From the NCBI RefSeq assembly GCF_003217295.1, contig NZ_QJTJ01000015.1, positions 1-64,000 on the forward strand: DNA of 64,000 nucleotides. The letters run 5' to 3'. Position numbers and translations under genes: made by a program. This document shows positions 52,391 to 62,148 of the stretch, piece by piece (position 1 is the first letter of the stretch; each line of letters opens with the position of its first letter). This DNA comes from Ureibacillus chungkukjangi. Lineage in GTDB: Bacteria; Bacillota; Bacilli; Bacillales_A; Planococcaceae. A model generated the notes under the pieces. It did not search any database, was not told where the DNA came from, and saw only the letters and a program-made list of their open reading frames with translations.

Positions 52391-54394
52391 TTGCAAATTA
52401 AAGAAAAAGATACACCTATTATCGAAGAAGCAAATGCAGTGAATGTACAAGAAGTCTTAGAAAAATATGATAGTGATTCCCAAGTGAGAAAACCAAAGAA
52501 CAAGTCACTTGTGTGGATTATTTCGATTCTAGCAATTTTATTTTCAGCTTTTCATTTGTATACAACATTCCAACCACTACCTACATTGCAGCAGCGTGCA
52601 GTTCACTTATTATTTGGGATGGCATTAGTTTATTTAATCTATCCCACATTTAAAAAGCAGGATCGCTCGAAAATTCCATTTTATGATTGGATTTTGTTTG
52701 CGTTAAGTATCGTTTCCTGTGGTTATCTGTTTGTTGAATATAATGACATTATGACAACACGTGGTGGTATTGCCAATACAACCGATATCGTAATGGCTAT
52801 TCTAACGGTACTTTTAGTATTAGAAACTGCACGTCGGGTTACAGGAATTATATTACCGATTTTAGCTCTAATTTTTTTATCTTATCCATTCTTCAGTCAT
52901 GCTGAGTGGCTACCAAGAATGCTGATGACGCGTCAATTTGACCTTGGAGACATCTTCGGCCAATTATTCTTAAAAACAGAAGGATTATTCTCTACTGCAA
53001 TAGGGGCTTCTGTTCAATTTATATTCTTATTTATTTTATTTGGTGCCTTTCTATCGAAATCTGGAATGGGGCAATTTTTCAATGATTTAGCTTTAGCATT
53101 GGCAGGACATAAACAAGGTGGTCCTGCAAAAGTAGCTGTTATTTCAAGTGCATTTATGGGAAGTATTAATGGTTCAGCTGTTGCTAACGTTGTTGGTACA
53201 GGGGCTTTCACAATTCCTCTTATGAAAAAAATTGGCTATGAGAAGAACTTTGCCGGTGCTGTAGAAGCAAGTGCTTCAATTGGTGGACAAATTTTACCGC
53301 CAGTTATGGGTGCGAGTGCCTTCATAATGGCAGAAACGACGGGGATTTCTTATGGAACGATTGCTCTTGCGGCGATTTTACCTGCGCTATTATATTTCAT
53401 GGGTGTTATTATGCAGGTCCATTTCCGTGCTGGCCGAAGTAATTTAAGTGGAATTCCAAAGCCAGATCTTCCACGTGTCAAGGAAGTAATGAAAGAGGGC
53501 GGGCATTTAATCTTACCGCTGATTGGTCTAGTAGTGCTACTTGGCTCAGGAGTACCAGTTGCTTATTCTGCGTTTTATACAATTATATTAACAGTTATAG
53601 TTGCAGCTTTAAGAAAATCAACTCGTATGTCTCTAAAAGATATTATATTTGCTTTAGAGGATGGAGCGAGACAATCTTTATCCACAATTATTGCCTGTGG
53701 TGTAGTAGGAATTGTAATTGGTGTTGTTAACCTAACAAGCTTTGGTTCAACTTTAACCTCTGCCATTATGGAAATTGGAGCAGGAAGTCTTTTCTTAACA
53801 TTGTTCTTAACGATGATTGCATCTATCATTTTAGGAATGGGTCTTCCATCGATTCCGGCTTATATTATTACTGCTACGATGGCAGCACCAGCTTTAGCTG
53901 AATTTGGTATTCCAATTTTAATTGCTCATATGTTTGTATTCTACTTTGGTATTTTTGCGAACATTACACCGCCAGTAGCACTTGCATCCTTCGCTGGAGC
54001 AGGTCTTTCTGGTGGAAGTCCGATGAAAACTGGCTTTATATCACTTAGATTAGCTCTTGCTGGGTTTATCGTACCGTATCTGTTTGTTTATGAACCAGCA
54101 TTATTATTAATCGATCCAACAGGTCTACCTTTAAATGCAGTTGATATACCAATGGCAGCACCACTTGATATTGCTGTAGTTGCGTTTACATCCATTGTTG
54201 GTGTTATCGGAATTGGTGCAGCAATTGAAGGATATTTTTCAACTCATATGAATATGATTACTCGGATTGTGTTGGCAATTGGCTCATTAATGATGCTAAT
54301 ACCAGAGCCAATTACAGATATTGCAGGGACAGTTCTTGTTTTAGCTATCTTTGCTCTGAACTATTTTCAAAATAAAAAAAGAGTAGCTTTATAG
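52391..54394 (+). CDS. Fused TRAP transporter permease (4TM + 12TM)
   Basis: A 667-residue membrane protein in which the small (DctQ-like) and large (DctM-like) subunits are fused, as is usual for TAXI systems. About 17 or more hydrophobic segments are seen. The DctM part has GSINGSAVANVVGTGAFTIP (about 257-276), EASASIGGQILPPVMGASAF and the C-terminal GMGLPSIPAY. It starts with TTG and AAAGGAGG at 9 nt. With the TAXI lipoprotein it forms a sodium- or proton-driven importer. Confidence 0.93.
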   Translation: MQIKEKDTPIIEEANAVNVQEVLEKYDSDSQVRKPKNKSLVWIISILAILFSAFHLYTTFQPLPTLQQRAVHLLFGMALVYLIYPTFKKQDRSKIPFYDWILFALSIVSCGYLFVEYNDIMTTRGGIANTTDIVMAILTVLLVLETARRVTGIILPILALIFLSYPFFSHAEWLPRMLMTRQFDLGDIFGQLFLKTEGLFSTAIGASVQFIFLFILFGAFLSKSGMGQFFNDLALALAGHKQGGPAKVAVISSAFMGSINGSAVANVVGTGAFTIPLMKKIGYEKNFAGAVEASASIGGQILPPVMGASAFIMAETTGISYGTIALAAILPALLYFMGVIMQVHFRAGRSNLSGIPKPDLPRVKEVMKEGGHLILPLIGLVVLLGSGVPVAYSAFYTIILTVIVAALRKSTRMSLKDIIFALEDGARQSLSTIIACGVVGIVIGVVNLTSFGSTLTSAIMEIGAGSLFLTLFLTMIASIILGMGLPSIPAYIITATMAAPALAEFGIPILIAHMFVFYFGIFANITPPVALASFAGAGLSGGSPMKTGFISLRLALAGFIVPYLFVYEPALLLIDPTGLPLNAVDIPMAAPLDIAVVAFTSIVGVIGIGAAIEGYFSTHMNMITRIVLAIGSLMMLIPEPITDIAGTVLVLAIFALNYFQNKKRVAL

Positions 54395-54405
54395 TTTCTT
54401 AAGCT

Positions 54406-54453
54406 GTAAGTAAAGTCGATTCGTTTCGATTTTATTTACGGTTTTTTGTTTGG
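54406..54453 (+). terminator. TRAP operon terminator
   Basis: CTGTAAGTAAA pairs with TTTATTTACGG through an inner TCGA stem, followed by six T. Confidence 0.8.
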
Positions 54454-54553
54454 AATAAAAAGTTCCTTTGATAGAGGTAAGAGATTTTTCCGTAAGTTTT
54501 TAACAGAAAACGATACATGTTTAGGAAACAATTTACCGATTTTCCAAAAAATA

Positions 54554-54582
54554 TTGATTATTTAAAATATTGAATATAAAAT
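54554..54582 (+). promoter_or_regulatory. Candidate promoter of the aromatic operon
   Basis: TTGATT (54554-54559), a 17-bp spacer and TAAAAT (54577-54582) lie upstream of a cre-like site. Confidence 0.5.
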
Positions 54583-54593
54583 TCAAATAACAG

Positions 54594-54608
54594 ATGTAAG
54601 CGCTTATA
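54594..54608. promoter_or_regulatory. cre-like (CcpA) site of the aromatic operon
   Basis: ATGTAAGCGCTTATA matches the cre consensus with one mismatch. It starts about 5 bp after the predicted transcription start, suited to catabolite repression. Confidence 0.6.
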
Positions 54609-54697
54609 ACAGATTTTCAGAGTATCTATTCTTCATACTTTATAAATACATACAGCATGTTTGTTTATAAAGTAAATTTTGAGAGGTGGGAAACCAA

Positions 54698-55672
54698 TTG
54701 GGGATGAAGTTTGCACGCTTTAAAAGAAACGAAGAATTATTTTTAGGAGTTGTTGAGGATAATAAAATCTATAAACTCCAAACCAATCCAGATAGTTTTG
54801 AAAAGTTTTTAGAGATTGCTTTAGTAGAGGCAAAAGCTTCAGTGGAAGAAAAAAATTTAGAGGAAGTTGAGCTTTCTGATGTAGTGCTATTATCACCAAT
54901 ACCAACTCCATCACAAATTATTTGCCAGGGTGTTAACTACTCAATTCATAGACAAGAGACAGGTATGGATGATCAAAAGCCACCATTTAATATGATTTTT
55001 AGTAAGGCGCCAAGTTCTGTTTGTGGTCCTAACGATGCCATTATGCGTCCCGACAATGTAAAGCTGCTAGATTATGAGATTGAGCTGGGGCTAGTAATCC
55101 GAAAGCCAATTACACAGGACACAGTCATTACTGAGGATAATTTTTTAGATTATATAGCTGGGTTAGTGTTAACGAATGATATTTCTGCAAGAGACGTGCA
55201 ACTTACTCAGCTTCAATGGTTAAAAGGGAAAAGCTACCGTACGTTTTGCCCAGTAGGACCTTATTTCTATTTACTAGAGCAGGAGGATGTAGCAAAAATA
55301 GCAGATCTTAAGCTAGAGCTGAGGGTGAATGGGGAAATTCGACAAGAGGCTAGTACAGACCAATTGCTTTATAAACCAATTGAAACCTTAAACGAACTAG
55401 CACAAATTATGGATCTTCAAGCCGGAGATTTAGTGTTAACAGGTACACCAGGGGGAGTCGCAATGCAGCTATCAGCAGATGAAATGAACTGCATGACAAG
55501 CCTTGTTTCGAAATTTGGTGAAAAGGTTGAAGTAATTCAAAGGCAGCATACACTGGGGAACTATTTGAAGGATGGAGACATTATTGAAGCAACAATTGCT
55601 AGTACGGATGGTTCCATCGATTTAGGAAAGCAGCAAAATGTTGTGAAGACTCTTCAATCGATTAGTGTTTAA
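54698..55672 (+). CDS. Fumarylacetoacetate hydrolase-family protein
   Basis: A 324-residue FAH-fold enzyme. The conserved catalytic core begins CQGVNYSIHRQETG (about 76) and the metal ligands lie in DYEIELGLVI (two Glu, about 126-128) and ND (about 159) before ISARDVQ. The family includes 2-oxohept-3-ene-dioate isomerases, oxaloacetate decarboxylases and acylpyruvate hydrolases. As first gene of the meta-cleavage operon it may tautomerise, decarboxylate or hydrolyse a ring-fission intermediate, but which is unclear. TTG at 54698 fits GAGAGGTGG best; ATG at 54704 is possible. Confidence 0.85.
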   Translation: MGMKFARFKRNEELFLGVVEDNKIYKLQTNPDSFEKFLEIALVEAKASVEEKNLEEVELSDVVLLSPIPTPSQIICQGVNYSIHRQETGMDDQKPPFNMIFSKAPSSVCGPNDAIMRPDNVKLLDYEIELGLVIRKPITQDTVITEDNFLDYIAGLVLTNDISARDVQLTQLQWLKGKSYRTFCPVGPYFYLLEQEDVAKIADLKLELRVNGEIRQEASTDQLLYKPIETLNELAQIMDLQAGDLVLTGTPGGVAMQLSADEMNCMTSLVSKFGEKVEVIQRQHTLGNYLKDGDIIEATIASTDGSIDLGKQQNVVKTLQSISV

Positions 55673-55740
55673 GCAGATTTTAGGATTTTAGTAGTTTTTG
55701 AACTGCAATACAGTATTCAATTCATAAAAGGGGTGTTTTT

Positions 55741-56598
55741 ATGTCGATTATTACACGCAAAGTAAAAACAGGAAACTTTGAAACTTTACTTCATGAGGGT
55801 GGCGCACATAACGAAGAAACGATTATCTTTATTCATGGTAGCGGCCCAGGAGCAAGTGCAAACTCAAACTGGAAGGATGTATTACCTCAATATGTAGACC
55901 AGTTCCATGTATTAGCAATCGATTTAGTTGGCTTCGGGGAAACAGACCATCCAACAGAATACCCTGCAAACGGTGTTGAATGGATGAACTGGCGAACTCA
56001 GCAAATATTCGATTTGATGGATGCTTTAGAAATTAAAAAAGCAAACCTTGTAGGAAATTCACTTGGTGGAGTTATTTCCTTATTCCTAGTAATGGATAGC
56101 CCAGAGCGTTTTAACCGTATTGTGTTAATGGGGGCAGGTGGTGGTTTAACAGAGCCAACTCCAGAGCTTGCTAAACTGGCAAACTTCCATAAGGACCCAT
56201 CGCCAAAAGCCTTAAAGAATTTACTTAGCTGGTTCTTATATGATTCAACTGATATGGAAGATAAGCTGGATGAAATCGTAGCAACACGTATGGAGCTATT
56301 CAATCGTCCAGAGGTACGTAAATCCTACGAGGAGAATTTCACAAAATCGCATCTTGCAGATATGTTAGTTCCTCCTTCTGCATTAAAGCGTATGAAAAAT
56401 GAATTTTTAATGATTCATGGCCATCAGGATCGTTTCGTACCACTTGCAAGCAGCTTATATATGCTGGATTATCTAGAAAATGCAGAACTTCATGTCTTTA
56501 AACGCTGCGGTCACTGGGCTCAAATCGAGCAAAAGGAGCAATTCCTAAAGTTAACCAAAGATTTCTTCTCTAAAACAAAAGAAGTAAGTCGCGTCTAA
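55741..56598 (+). CDS. Meta-cleavage product C-C hydrolase (MhpC/HsaD/BphD-like)
   Basis: A 285-residue alpha/beta hydrolase. HGSGPGASANSNW (about 32-44) is the oxyanion-hole motif typical of meta-cleavage product hydrolases. The triad is Ser107 (GNSLGG), Asp230 (HGHQDRFVP) and His258 (CGHWAQIE). It should split the yellow ring-fission product into 2-hydroxypenta-2,4-dienoate and an acid. Which acid depends on the unknown ring substituent. Confidence 0.9.
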   Translation: MSIITRKVKTGNFETLLHEGGAHNEETIIFIHGSGPGASANSNWKDVLPQYVDQFHVLAIDLVGFGETDHPTEYPANGVEWMNWRTQQIFDLMDALEIKKANLVGNSLGGVISLFLVMDSPERFNRIVLMGAGGGLTEPTPELAKLANFHKDPSPKALKNLLSWFLYDSTDMEDKLDEIVATRMELFNRPEVRKSYEENFTKSHLADMLVPPSALKRMKNEFLMIHGHQDRFVPLASSLYMLDYLENAELHVFKRCGHWAQIEQKEQFLKLTKDFFSKTKEVSRV

Positions 56599-56638
56599 CA
56601 GATAGAGAGATATCATTTTGAAGTAAGGGGTGGGGGAT

Positions 56639-57838
56639 ATGGAACAAACAATAATTGATACAAAAGAAATGCTAGTAGAACGTGCAAATGGGCTAATTCC
56701 TATGCTGAGAGAAAATGGTCTTAAAATCGATCAAACAAGTGAACTACCTGAAGTAATTATTGAGAAATTACGCTCTGAAGGATTACTGAAGGTTCTGCGT
56801 CCTCAAATGTTTGGTGGATATCAAACTGATATGCGAACGTATCTCGAGGTTGTTACTGCCATTTCGAGAGGGAACGGCTCAGCAGGATGGTTTGTTGCCT
56901 TAAGTAATATCCGTGATTATATGATCTCCTATGCTTTCGGTCGACAAGCACTAGAGGATATTTTTGGACCAAATCATGACCAGAATGTTATTTTAGCAGG
57001 TAATTTTAAACCGATTAAATTTGAAATGAAAAAGGTAGAGGGCGGTTATTTAATAGAAGAGGCTCAATGGCCATTCGTATCAGGTAGTCCCCATGCAGAT
57101 TGGCTATACTTTGGTTTTCCATTAGCAGATGGTAATGGTGGGATGGAAATGGCTATTATGGTTGTTCCACGCCAGGATGCGATCGTTTTAGATGACTGGA
57201 ATGTAATGGGCCTAAAAGGCTCTGGCAGTAATAGTGTTCGATTAGAAAATGTATTCGTACCAGAGCATCGAGTATCACTTGATCGTTTAGCAAATCAGGG
57301 TCATTACATGATTGAGGAATTGCGTGAGGTGCCATTATACCAAACACCTTTTGTCCCTTCACTTACATTGTCCATTGTAGCACCGGCCCTAGGCATTACA
57401 AAGGGTGCAATGGATTTGCACATGGAGCGTGTAGGGAAAGCGGGTATTGGAAATACATTCTATTCAAAAATGAATGAAGCACCAGTAACTCACTTACAGG
57501 TAGCACAGTCCCAATTGAAAATTGACCTTGCGGAGCTGCTTTTACACCATGCTGTAGATCTGTTAGATGAGTACTCGGAAAAAGGCCAAAAGCTAACTTT
57601 AGAAGAAGGCATTAAAGTAAAGGCTGAATTTGGTTATGTAAATCAGCTATGTAAGGAATCGATTGATTTAATGACTGCTGGAGCGGGATCGGTTTTCTCT
57701 TACAATAATAATTTATTCCAATTATTCTATCGGGACTTCTTATCTATGCATTTACATGGATTTATCACACCTTCTAGCTTAGTAGAAACATATGGACGTG
57801 TAATGTGCGGGCTAGAGCCGAATACGTATTTTGTCTAA
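56639..57838 (+). CDS. Flavin-dependent aromatic monooxygenase (HsaA/HpaB-C2 type)
   Basis: A 399-residue member of the acyl-CoA dehydrogenase fold used as the oxygenase of two-component monooxygenases. Typical segments: GNGSAGWFVALSN (about 80-92), WPFVSGSPHADWLYFG (about 140-155) and DDWNVMGLKGSGSNSV (about 184-199). It resembles HsaA, which hydroxylates a phenolic steroid intermediate to a catechol, and 4-hydroxyphenylacetate 3-hydroxylase C2. Its reductase partner is encoded two genes downstream. The ATG at 56639 follows AAGGGGTGGGGG. Confidence 0.88.
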   Translation: MEQTIIDTKEMLVERANGLIPMLRENGLKIDQTSELPEVIIEKLRSEGLLKVLRPQMFGGYQTDMRTYLEVVTAISRGNGSAGWFVALSNIRDYMISYAFGRQALEDIFGPNHDQNVILAGNFKPIKFEMKKVEGGYLIEEAQWPFVSGSPHADWLYFGFPLADGNGGMEMAIMVVPRQDAIVLDDWNVMGLKGSGSNSVRLENVFVPEHRVSLDRLANQGHYMIEELREVPLYQTPFVPSLTLSIVAPALGITKGAMDLHMERVGKAGIGNTFYSKMNEAPVTHLQVAQSQLKIDLAELLLHHAVDLLDEYSEKGQKLTLEEGIKVKAEFGYVNQLCKESIDLMTAGAGSVFSYNNNLFQLFYRDFLSMHLHGFITPSSLVETYGRVMCGLEPNTYFV

Positions 57839-57898
57839 TCAAGGAAATGTTTAACAAAAGGGGCATAAATAGATTTATTTCTAAAGGGGGATATATAA

Positions 57899-58888
57899 AT
57901 GAGTTACGTTAGAACACCTGAAATCGCAAAATTAGGACATTTTGGTTTAGTTTCAAAGGATTTAGAAAAATCTCTATGGTTTTTCAAAGAGGTTATTGGT
58001 CTAGAAGAAACAGAGGTTAAAGATGGAGTGCATTACTTAAGAGCGTGGGGAGATTTCGAGCATCACACTATGACTCTTCGACAAGGAGAAGAGTCTCATG
58101 TAGACCACATCGCTTGGCGTACAAAGCGTCCAGAAGATGTAGATGCATTTGCAAAGCAATTTGAGGAAGCTGGAACTGAAGTGCGCTGGGTTGAAGATGG
58201 TATAGAGGCTGGTCAAGGCCGTGCTTTCCGTTTTGAATTGCCAAGCGGTCACACATTTGAGGTTTACTTCGATATGGAAAAAACACTGGCTTCACCAGAA
58301 TCTCGCTCTGTATTGAAAAATCAATCACATAAATCTTGGTCACGTGGTGTATCACCTAGACGAATCGACCATGTAAATATCCTTACTTCTTTACTTGCCA
58401 ATGAATTATCGGACTTTTTACAGGATAATCTTGGCTTTAACTTACGTGAATGTGTGCAAACACCGGATGGTAATTTAGTAGGTGCTTGGTTAAGTGTAAC
58501 ACCATTAGTTCACGATATCGCAGTTAGTCATGACCCATTTGCTGCATCAACGCAGGAGATTCACCATGTAGCTTATTGGTTAGATAACTCTCAGGATTTA
58601 TTGCGTGCAGCAGATATCCTAAAAGAGAGTGGCATGTCATTTAAAGGACCAGGTAAGCATGGTATTTCTCAAGCGATGTATATTTACGTAGTAGATCCAG
58701 GAAGTGGCGTACGAGTTGAGTTATTTACAAATGGATACTTGATCTTTGAGCCAGACTGGGAGCCAATTGTTTGGGGCTTAGATGAAATGGATTTAGGATT
58801 TACTTATTGGGGTGACCAAACAGATACAAAGCCAGAAAATAATCCGACAATCAAGGTGTATGATGACAAAAAATTCATTAGAAGCTAG
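57899..58888 (+). CDS. Extradiol catechol dioxygenase (type I, VOC superfamily)
   Basis: A 329-residue two-domain VOC protein that opens a catechol ring next to the hydroxyls using Fe(II). Ligands in the C-terminal domain are readable: His158 (RRIDHVNI), His222/223 (EIHHVAYW) and Glu274 (VRVELFTNGY). The last motif is the standard extradiol signature (YIYVVDPGSGVRVELF, about 261-276). The C-terminal extension after 280 is somewhat long. It probably acts on the monooxygenase product, a substituted catechol. Confidence 0.93.
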   Translation: MSYVRTPEIAKLGHFGLVSKDLEKSLWFFKEVIGLEETEVKDGVHYLRAWGDFEHHTMTLRQGEESHVDHIAWRTKRPEDVDAFAKQFEEAGTEVRWVEDGIEAGQGRAFRFELPSGHTFEVYFDMEKTLASPESRSVLKNQSHKSWSRGVSPRRIDHVNILTSLLANELSDFLQDNLGFNLRECVQTPDGNLVGAWLSVTPLVHDIAVSHDPFAASTQEIHHVAYWLDNSQDLLRAADILKESGMSFKGPGKHGISQAMYIYVVDPGSGVRVELFTNGYLIFEPDWEPIVWGLDEMDLGFTYWGDQTDTKPENNPTIKVYDDKKFIRS

Positions 58889-58925
58889 AATTCGTCTTAC
58901 TTCTAAACAATAGGGAGAGTTTGCG

Positions 58926-59405
58926 ATGGAGGATCGATTATTTAGAGATGCTATGGGTAAGTTTGCAACTGGTGTAACAGTTGTAACGACCCAGTTTGAA
59001 AATGAATCCTTTGGTATGACAGCTAATGCATTTATGTCTGTTTCATTAGATCCAAAATTAGTTGTTATTTCGATTGGACATAAGGCTCGCTTTTTAACTA
59101 AAGTTCAAGAAAGTAAAAAGTTTGCTGTCAACATATTGGCTGCCGATCAAAAAGAGTACTCTATGGCTTTTGCTGGTCAACTAAAAGAGGAAATAACGAT
59201 TAACTTTGAAGACCTTGCAGGACTACCTGTTTTACCAGGAGCTCTAGCACAGGTTAGCTGCGAAGTAATTTCAGAGCATGTTGAAGGTGACCATACTTTA
59301 TTTATCGGTAAGGTGCTAGATATTAAGGTTACTGATGGAGAGCCATTAGTGTTCTACGCAGGCAAATATCGTGAGTTAGTTCAAAGCGAAATTAAAACAG
59401 TATAA
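58926..59405 (+). CDS. Flavin reductase component of the monooxygenase
   Basis: A 159-residue FMN-binding split-barrel flavin reductase (HpaC/HsaB type) that supplies reduced flavin to the oxygenase. Characteristic pieces: FATGVTVVTT (about 13-22), GMTANAFMSVSLDPKLVVIS (about 32-51) and the C-terminal PLVFYAGKYREL. Placement within the same operon as the oxygenase supports the partnership. Confidence 0.92.
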   Translation: MEDRLFRDAMGKFATGVTVVTTQFENESFGMTANAFMSVSLDPKLVVISIGHKARFLTKVQESKKFAVNILAADQKEYSMAFAGQLKEEITINFEDLAGLPVLPGALAQVSCEVISEHVEGDHTLFIGKVLDIKVTDGEPLVFYAGKYRELVQSEIKTV

Positions 59406-59422
59406 AAAAAGGGGAGTATGGG

Positions 59423-60214
59423 ATGAATATTCAAGCCGCTGCTAATGCTTTGCTAGAAGCAGAGAAAACGAAAACACCCATTTCCCCTTTCACTTCTCTA
59501 GTAGAGCAAATTACTGCTGGAGATGCTTACAGTATTCAGCTACAGGTGATTCAAACAAAAATTGAAGCTGGAGCAACAGTGAAGGGTATGAAAATTGGGT
59601 TAACAAGTAAAGCGATGCAAGAAATGTTAAACGTCTACACACCGGATTATGGACATATTTTGGATTCAATGGTCTATGAGCAAAATCAACCTGTTGATCT
59701 AACGCAATTTATTTCCCCAAAAGTGGAATTTGAAATTGCGTTTGTTTTGAAGGAGGATTTAAAAGGACCGAATTTAACAGCTGAGGATGTAATTCGAGCA
59801 ACGGACTACGTTGTACCTGCTATTGAAATCATCGATAGCCGTATCAAGGATTGGAAGATTAAGTTTGAAGATACTGTAGCTGACAACGGTTCAAGTGCTG
59901 GCGCAGTGCTTGGAGCCACAAAAACACCGCTTGATGGCTTAGATTTAGCAGCAGTTGAAATGAAGGCCTATAAAAATAATGTACATTATGATTCAGCAAC
60001 TGGTGCTGCTGTATTAGGAAACCCGGTTGAGGCAGTAGTATGGCTTGCAAATGAACTTGGCACATATGATATCAGCCTGAAAAAAGGTCAATTCATTTTA
60101 GCTGGAGCCTTATCAAAGGCAGTGGAAATAGCAGAGGGCGAGGAATATTCGGCAGACTTTGGAGTATTAGGCAAAGTGTCTGTTTCTTTTGTGAAAGCAG
60201 GTGTAACGAAATGA
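59423..60214 (+). CDS. 2-keto-4-pentenoate hydratase (MhpD-like)
   Basis: A 263-residue hydratase/decarboxylase of the MhpD/DmpE-DmpH family, an FAH-fold relative. Conserved: [15 protein letters not shown] (about 56-70), [17 protein letters not shown] (metal-binding Glu pair, about 98-114) and [11 protein letters not shown] (about 155). It should add water to 2-hydroxypenta-2,4-dienoate, giving 4-hydroxy-2-oxovalerate. A 4-oxalocrotonate decarboxylase role is the alternative, but no semialdehyde dehydrogenase or tautomerase gene is seen here. It overlaps the next gene by 4 nt. Confidence 0.9.
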   Translation: MNIQAAANALLEAEKTKTPISPFTSLVEQITAGDAYSIQLQVIQTKIEAGATVKGMKIGLTSKAMQEMLNVYTPDYGHILDSMVYEQNQPVDLTQFISPKVEFEIAFVLKEDLKGPNLTAEDVIRATDYVVPAIEIIDSRIKDWKIKFEDTVADNGSSAGAVLGATKTPLDGLDLAAVEMKAYKNNVHYDSATGAAVLGNPVEAVVWLANELGTYDISLKKGQFILAGALSKAVEIAEGEEYSADFGVLGKVSVSFVKAGVTK

Positions 60215-61089
60215 GAAAATGTAAAGTAGGCATTATCGGTTCAGGAAATATCGGAACAGATTTAATGTATAAGATTGTGCGTAGTGAAAACCTTGAAATG
60301 AGTGTAATGGTTGGAATTGATCCTGAATCTGACGGTTTAAAACGAGCGGCTGAGCGTGGTTATAAAGCGATTTCTACCGGTATTGATGGATTAATGGAAT
60401 GCCTAGAATTAGTTGATATCGTATTTGATGCGACTTCCGCCTATGCCCATAAAAAGCATAGTGATCTACTTACAGCTGCAGGGAAGAAGGTTATTGATTT
60501 AACACCAGCGGCAATTGGTCCATTTACAGTACCATCCGTAAATTTATCTGAACATTTTGACAAAAATAATCTGAATATGGTGACCTGTGGTGGTCAGGCA
60601 ACAATTCCTATGGTCAATGCCATTTCTAGAGTAGTGCCAGTGGAATACGCTGAAATCGTCGCAACAGTAGCGAGTAAAAGTGCTGGTCCTGGTACACGAG
60701 CGAATATCGATGAGTTCACACGTACGACATCCAAGGCAATTGAGCAGGTTGGAGGAGCAAAAAAAGGGAAGGCAATTATTATTTTAAACCCTGCAGAGCC
60801 TCCAATTATTATGCGTGATACGGTTAATGCGCTAGTTGAAGTAGAAGGCAAGGAAGAGGAAATCACTCAATCTATTTTGGAAATGGTAAAGGAAGTACAA
60901 AAGTATGTACCTGGTTACCGCTTAAGAGGAATACCTCAATTTGATGGACGCAAAGTTTCCGTTTTCCTAGAAGTAGAGGGAGCAGGAGATTACTTCCCAC
61001 CTTATTCAGGTAACTTAGACATAATGACCGCAGCAGCTGCAAGAGTGGCAAATGAACTAGCGAAGCAATTAATTGCTGCAAACGTATAA
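60211..61089 (+). CDS. mhpF: Acetaldehyde dehydrogenase (acylating)
   Basis: A 292-residue NAD- and CoA-dependent dehydrogenase (MhpF/DmpF/HsaG family). The nucleotide-binding [12 protein letters not shown] is at the N-terminus and the catalytic Cys126 lies in VTCGGQAT. It turns acetaldehyde, or propanal in some relatives, from the aldolase into acyl-CoA. In characterised systems the aldehyde is channelled through a complex with the aldolase encoded next. Confidence 0.95.
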   Translation: MRKCKVGIIGSGNIGTDLMYKIVRSENLEMSVMVGIDPESDGLKRAAERGYKAISTGIDGLMECLELVDIVFDATSAYAHKKHSDLLTAAGKKVIDLTPAAIGPFTVPSVNLSEHFDKNNLNMVTCGGQATIPMVNAISRVVPVEYAEIVATVASKSAGPGTRANIDEFTRTTSKAIEQVGGAKKGKAIIILNPAEPPIIMRDTVNALVEVEGKEEEITQSILEMVKEVQKYVPGYRLRGIPQFDGRKVSVFLEVEGAGDYFPPYSGNLDIMTAAAARVANELAKQLIAANV

Positions 61090-61103
61090 GGAGGAATCGA
61101 TTG

Positions 61104-62111
61104 ATGGAACGATCAGTTAAAATATTAGATGTATCACTTCGCGACGGAAGCCACGCAATGAGACACTCCTTTACGGAAGAGCAGGTACGTGCAACCGCTA
61201 GAGGCTTAGACCAAGCAGGTGTGAGCTATTTTGAAGTAGCACATGGTGACGGCTTAGGTGGATCCTCCTTGCAATATGGTTTTTCCAAAGTAGATGAATT
61301 AAAGCTTATTGAAGCAGCTGCAGATGAGTGCGAAAATGCTAAGGTTTCTGTGTTATTAATTCCTGGAATCGGCATTAAAGAGGATTTACAGGATGCAGTA
61401 AAGGCTGGCGCAAAAATGGTCCGAGTTGCAACACATGTAACCGAAGCGGATGTTGCTGCACAGCATATCGCATTAGGACGCGAGCTGGGTTTAAAAACAG
61501 CTGGCTTCTTAATGATGGCTCATATGGCACCCGTAGAAAAAGTAGTGGAACAAGCCAAATTATTTGAAAGCTATGGTGCTGAAATCGTCTATGTTACTGA
61601 CTCGGCCGGCTATATGCTTCCAGAGGATGTAACCGAACGAATTTCTGCATTGAAGCAGTCAATTGGCTGTGAAATCGGCTTCCATGCCCATAACAATCTG
61701 TCTATGGCGATGGCGAATACTGTTGCGGCTGTAAAAGCAGGTGCTACTTATATAGATGGTAGTTTAAGAGCATTAGGTGCCGGTAGTGGAAACACGCAAA
61801 CTGAAGTGATGGTAGCTGTGATGGAGCGTCTTGGGTACAAAACAGGCATCGATCTATATAAAATTATGGATGTTGCCAATGATGTTGTTGCCCCATTCAT
61901 GCAGCGTCCCCAGGAAATCACAGGCTCCAGCCTAATCATGGGCTACTCTGGCGTATACTCAAGCTTCTTGCTTCATACACAAGCAGCTGCCCAAAAATTT
62001 GGTATTGACGAACGCGACATCCTAGTTGAACTAGGGCGCCTAAAAGCAGTCGGCGGTCAAGAAGACCTGATCTACGACGTTGCCCAACAATTAGCATTAA
62101 CAAGAGTATAA
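61104..62111 (+). CDS. mhpE: 4-hydroxy-2-oxovalerate aldolase
   Basis: A 335-residue DRE-TIM metallolyase (MhpE/DmpG/HsaF). The signature LDVSLRDGSHAMRH (about 8-21) includes the catalytic Arg-Asp, and GFHAHNNLSMAMAN holds the metal-binding His pair. It splits 4-hydroxy-2-oxovalerate to pyruvate and acetaldehyde, or the homologue to propanal. AAGGAGG is 9 nt before the ATG at 61104. It is the last gene of the operon. Confidence 0.96.
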   Translation: MERSVKILDVSLRDGSHAMRHSFTEEQVRATARGLDQAGVSYFEVAHGDGLGGSSLQYGFSKVDELKLIEAAADECENAKVSVLLIPGIGIKEDLQDAVKAGAKMVRVATHVTEADVAAQHIALGRELGLKTAGFLMMAHMAPVEKVVEQAKLFESYGAEIVYVTDSAGYMLPEDVTERISALKQSIGCEIGFHAHNNLSMAMANTVAAVKAGATYIDGSLRALGAGSGNTQTEVMVAVMERLGYKTGIDLYKIMDVANDVVAPFMQRPQEITGSSLIMGYSGVYSSFLLHTQAAAQKFGIDERDILVELGRLKAVGGQEDLIYDVAQQLALTRV

Positions 62112-62120
62112 CCATTTGCG

Positions 62121-62148
62121 AACCCCTTCAAATTGAAGGGGTTTTTGA
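62121..62148 (+). terminator. Aromatic operon terminator
   Basis: AACCCCTTC pairs with GAAGGGGTT around AAATT, followed by TTTTT. Confidence 0.92.
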
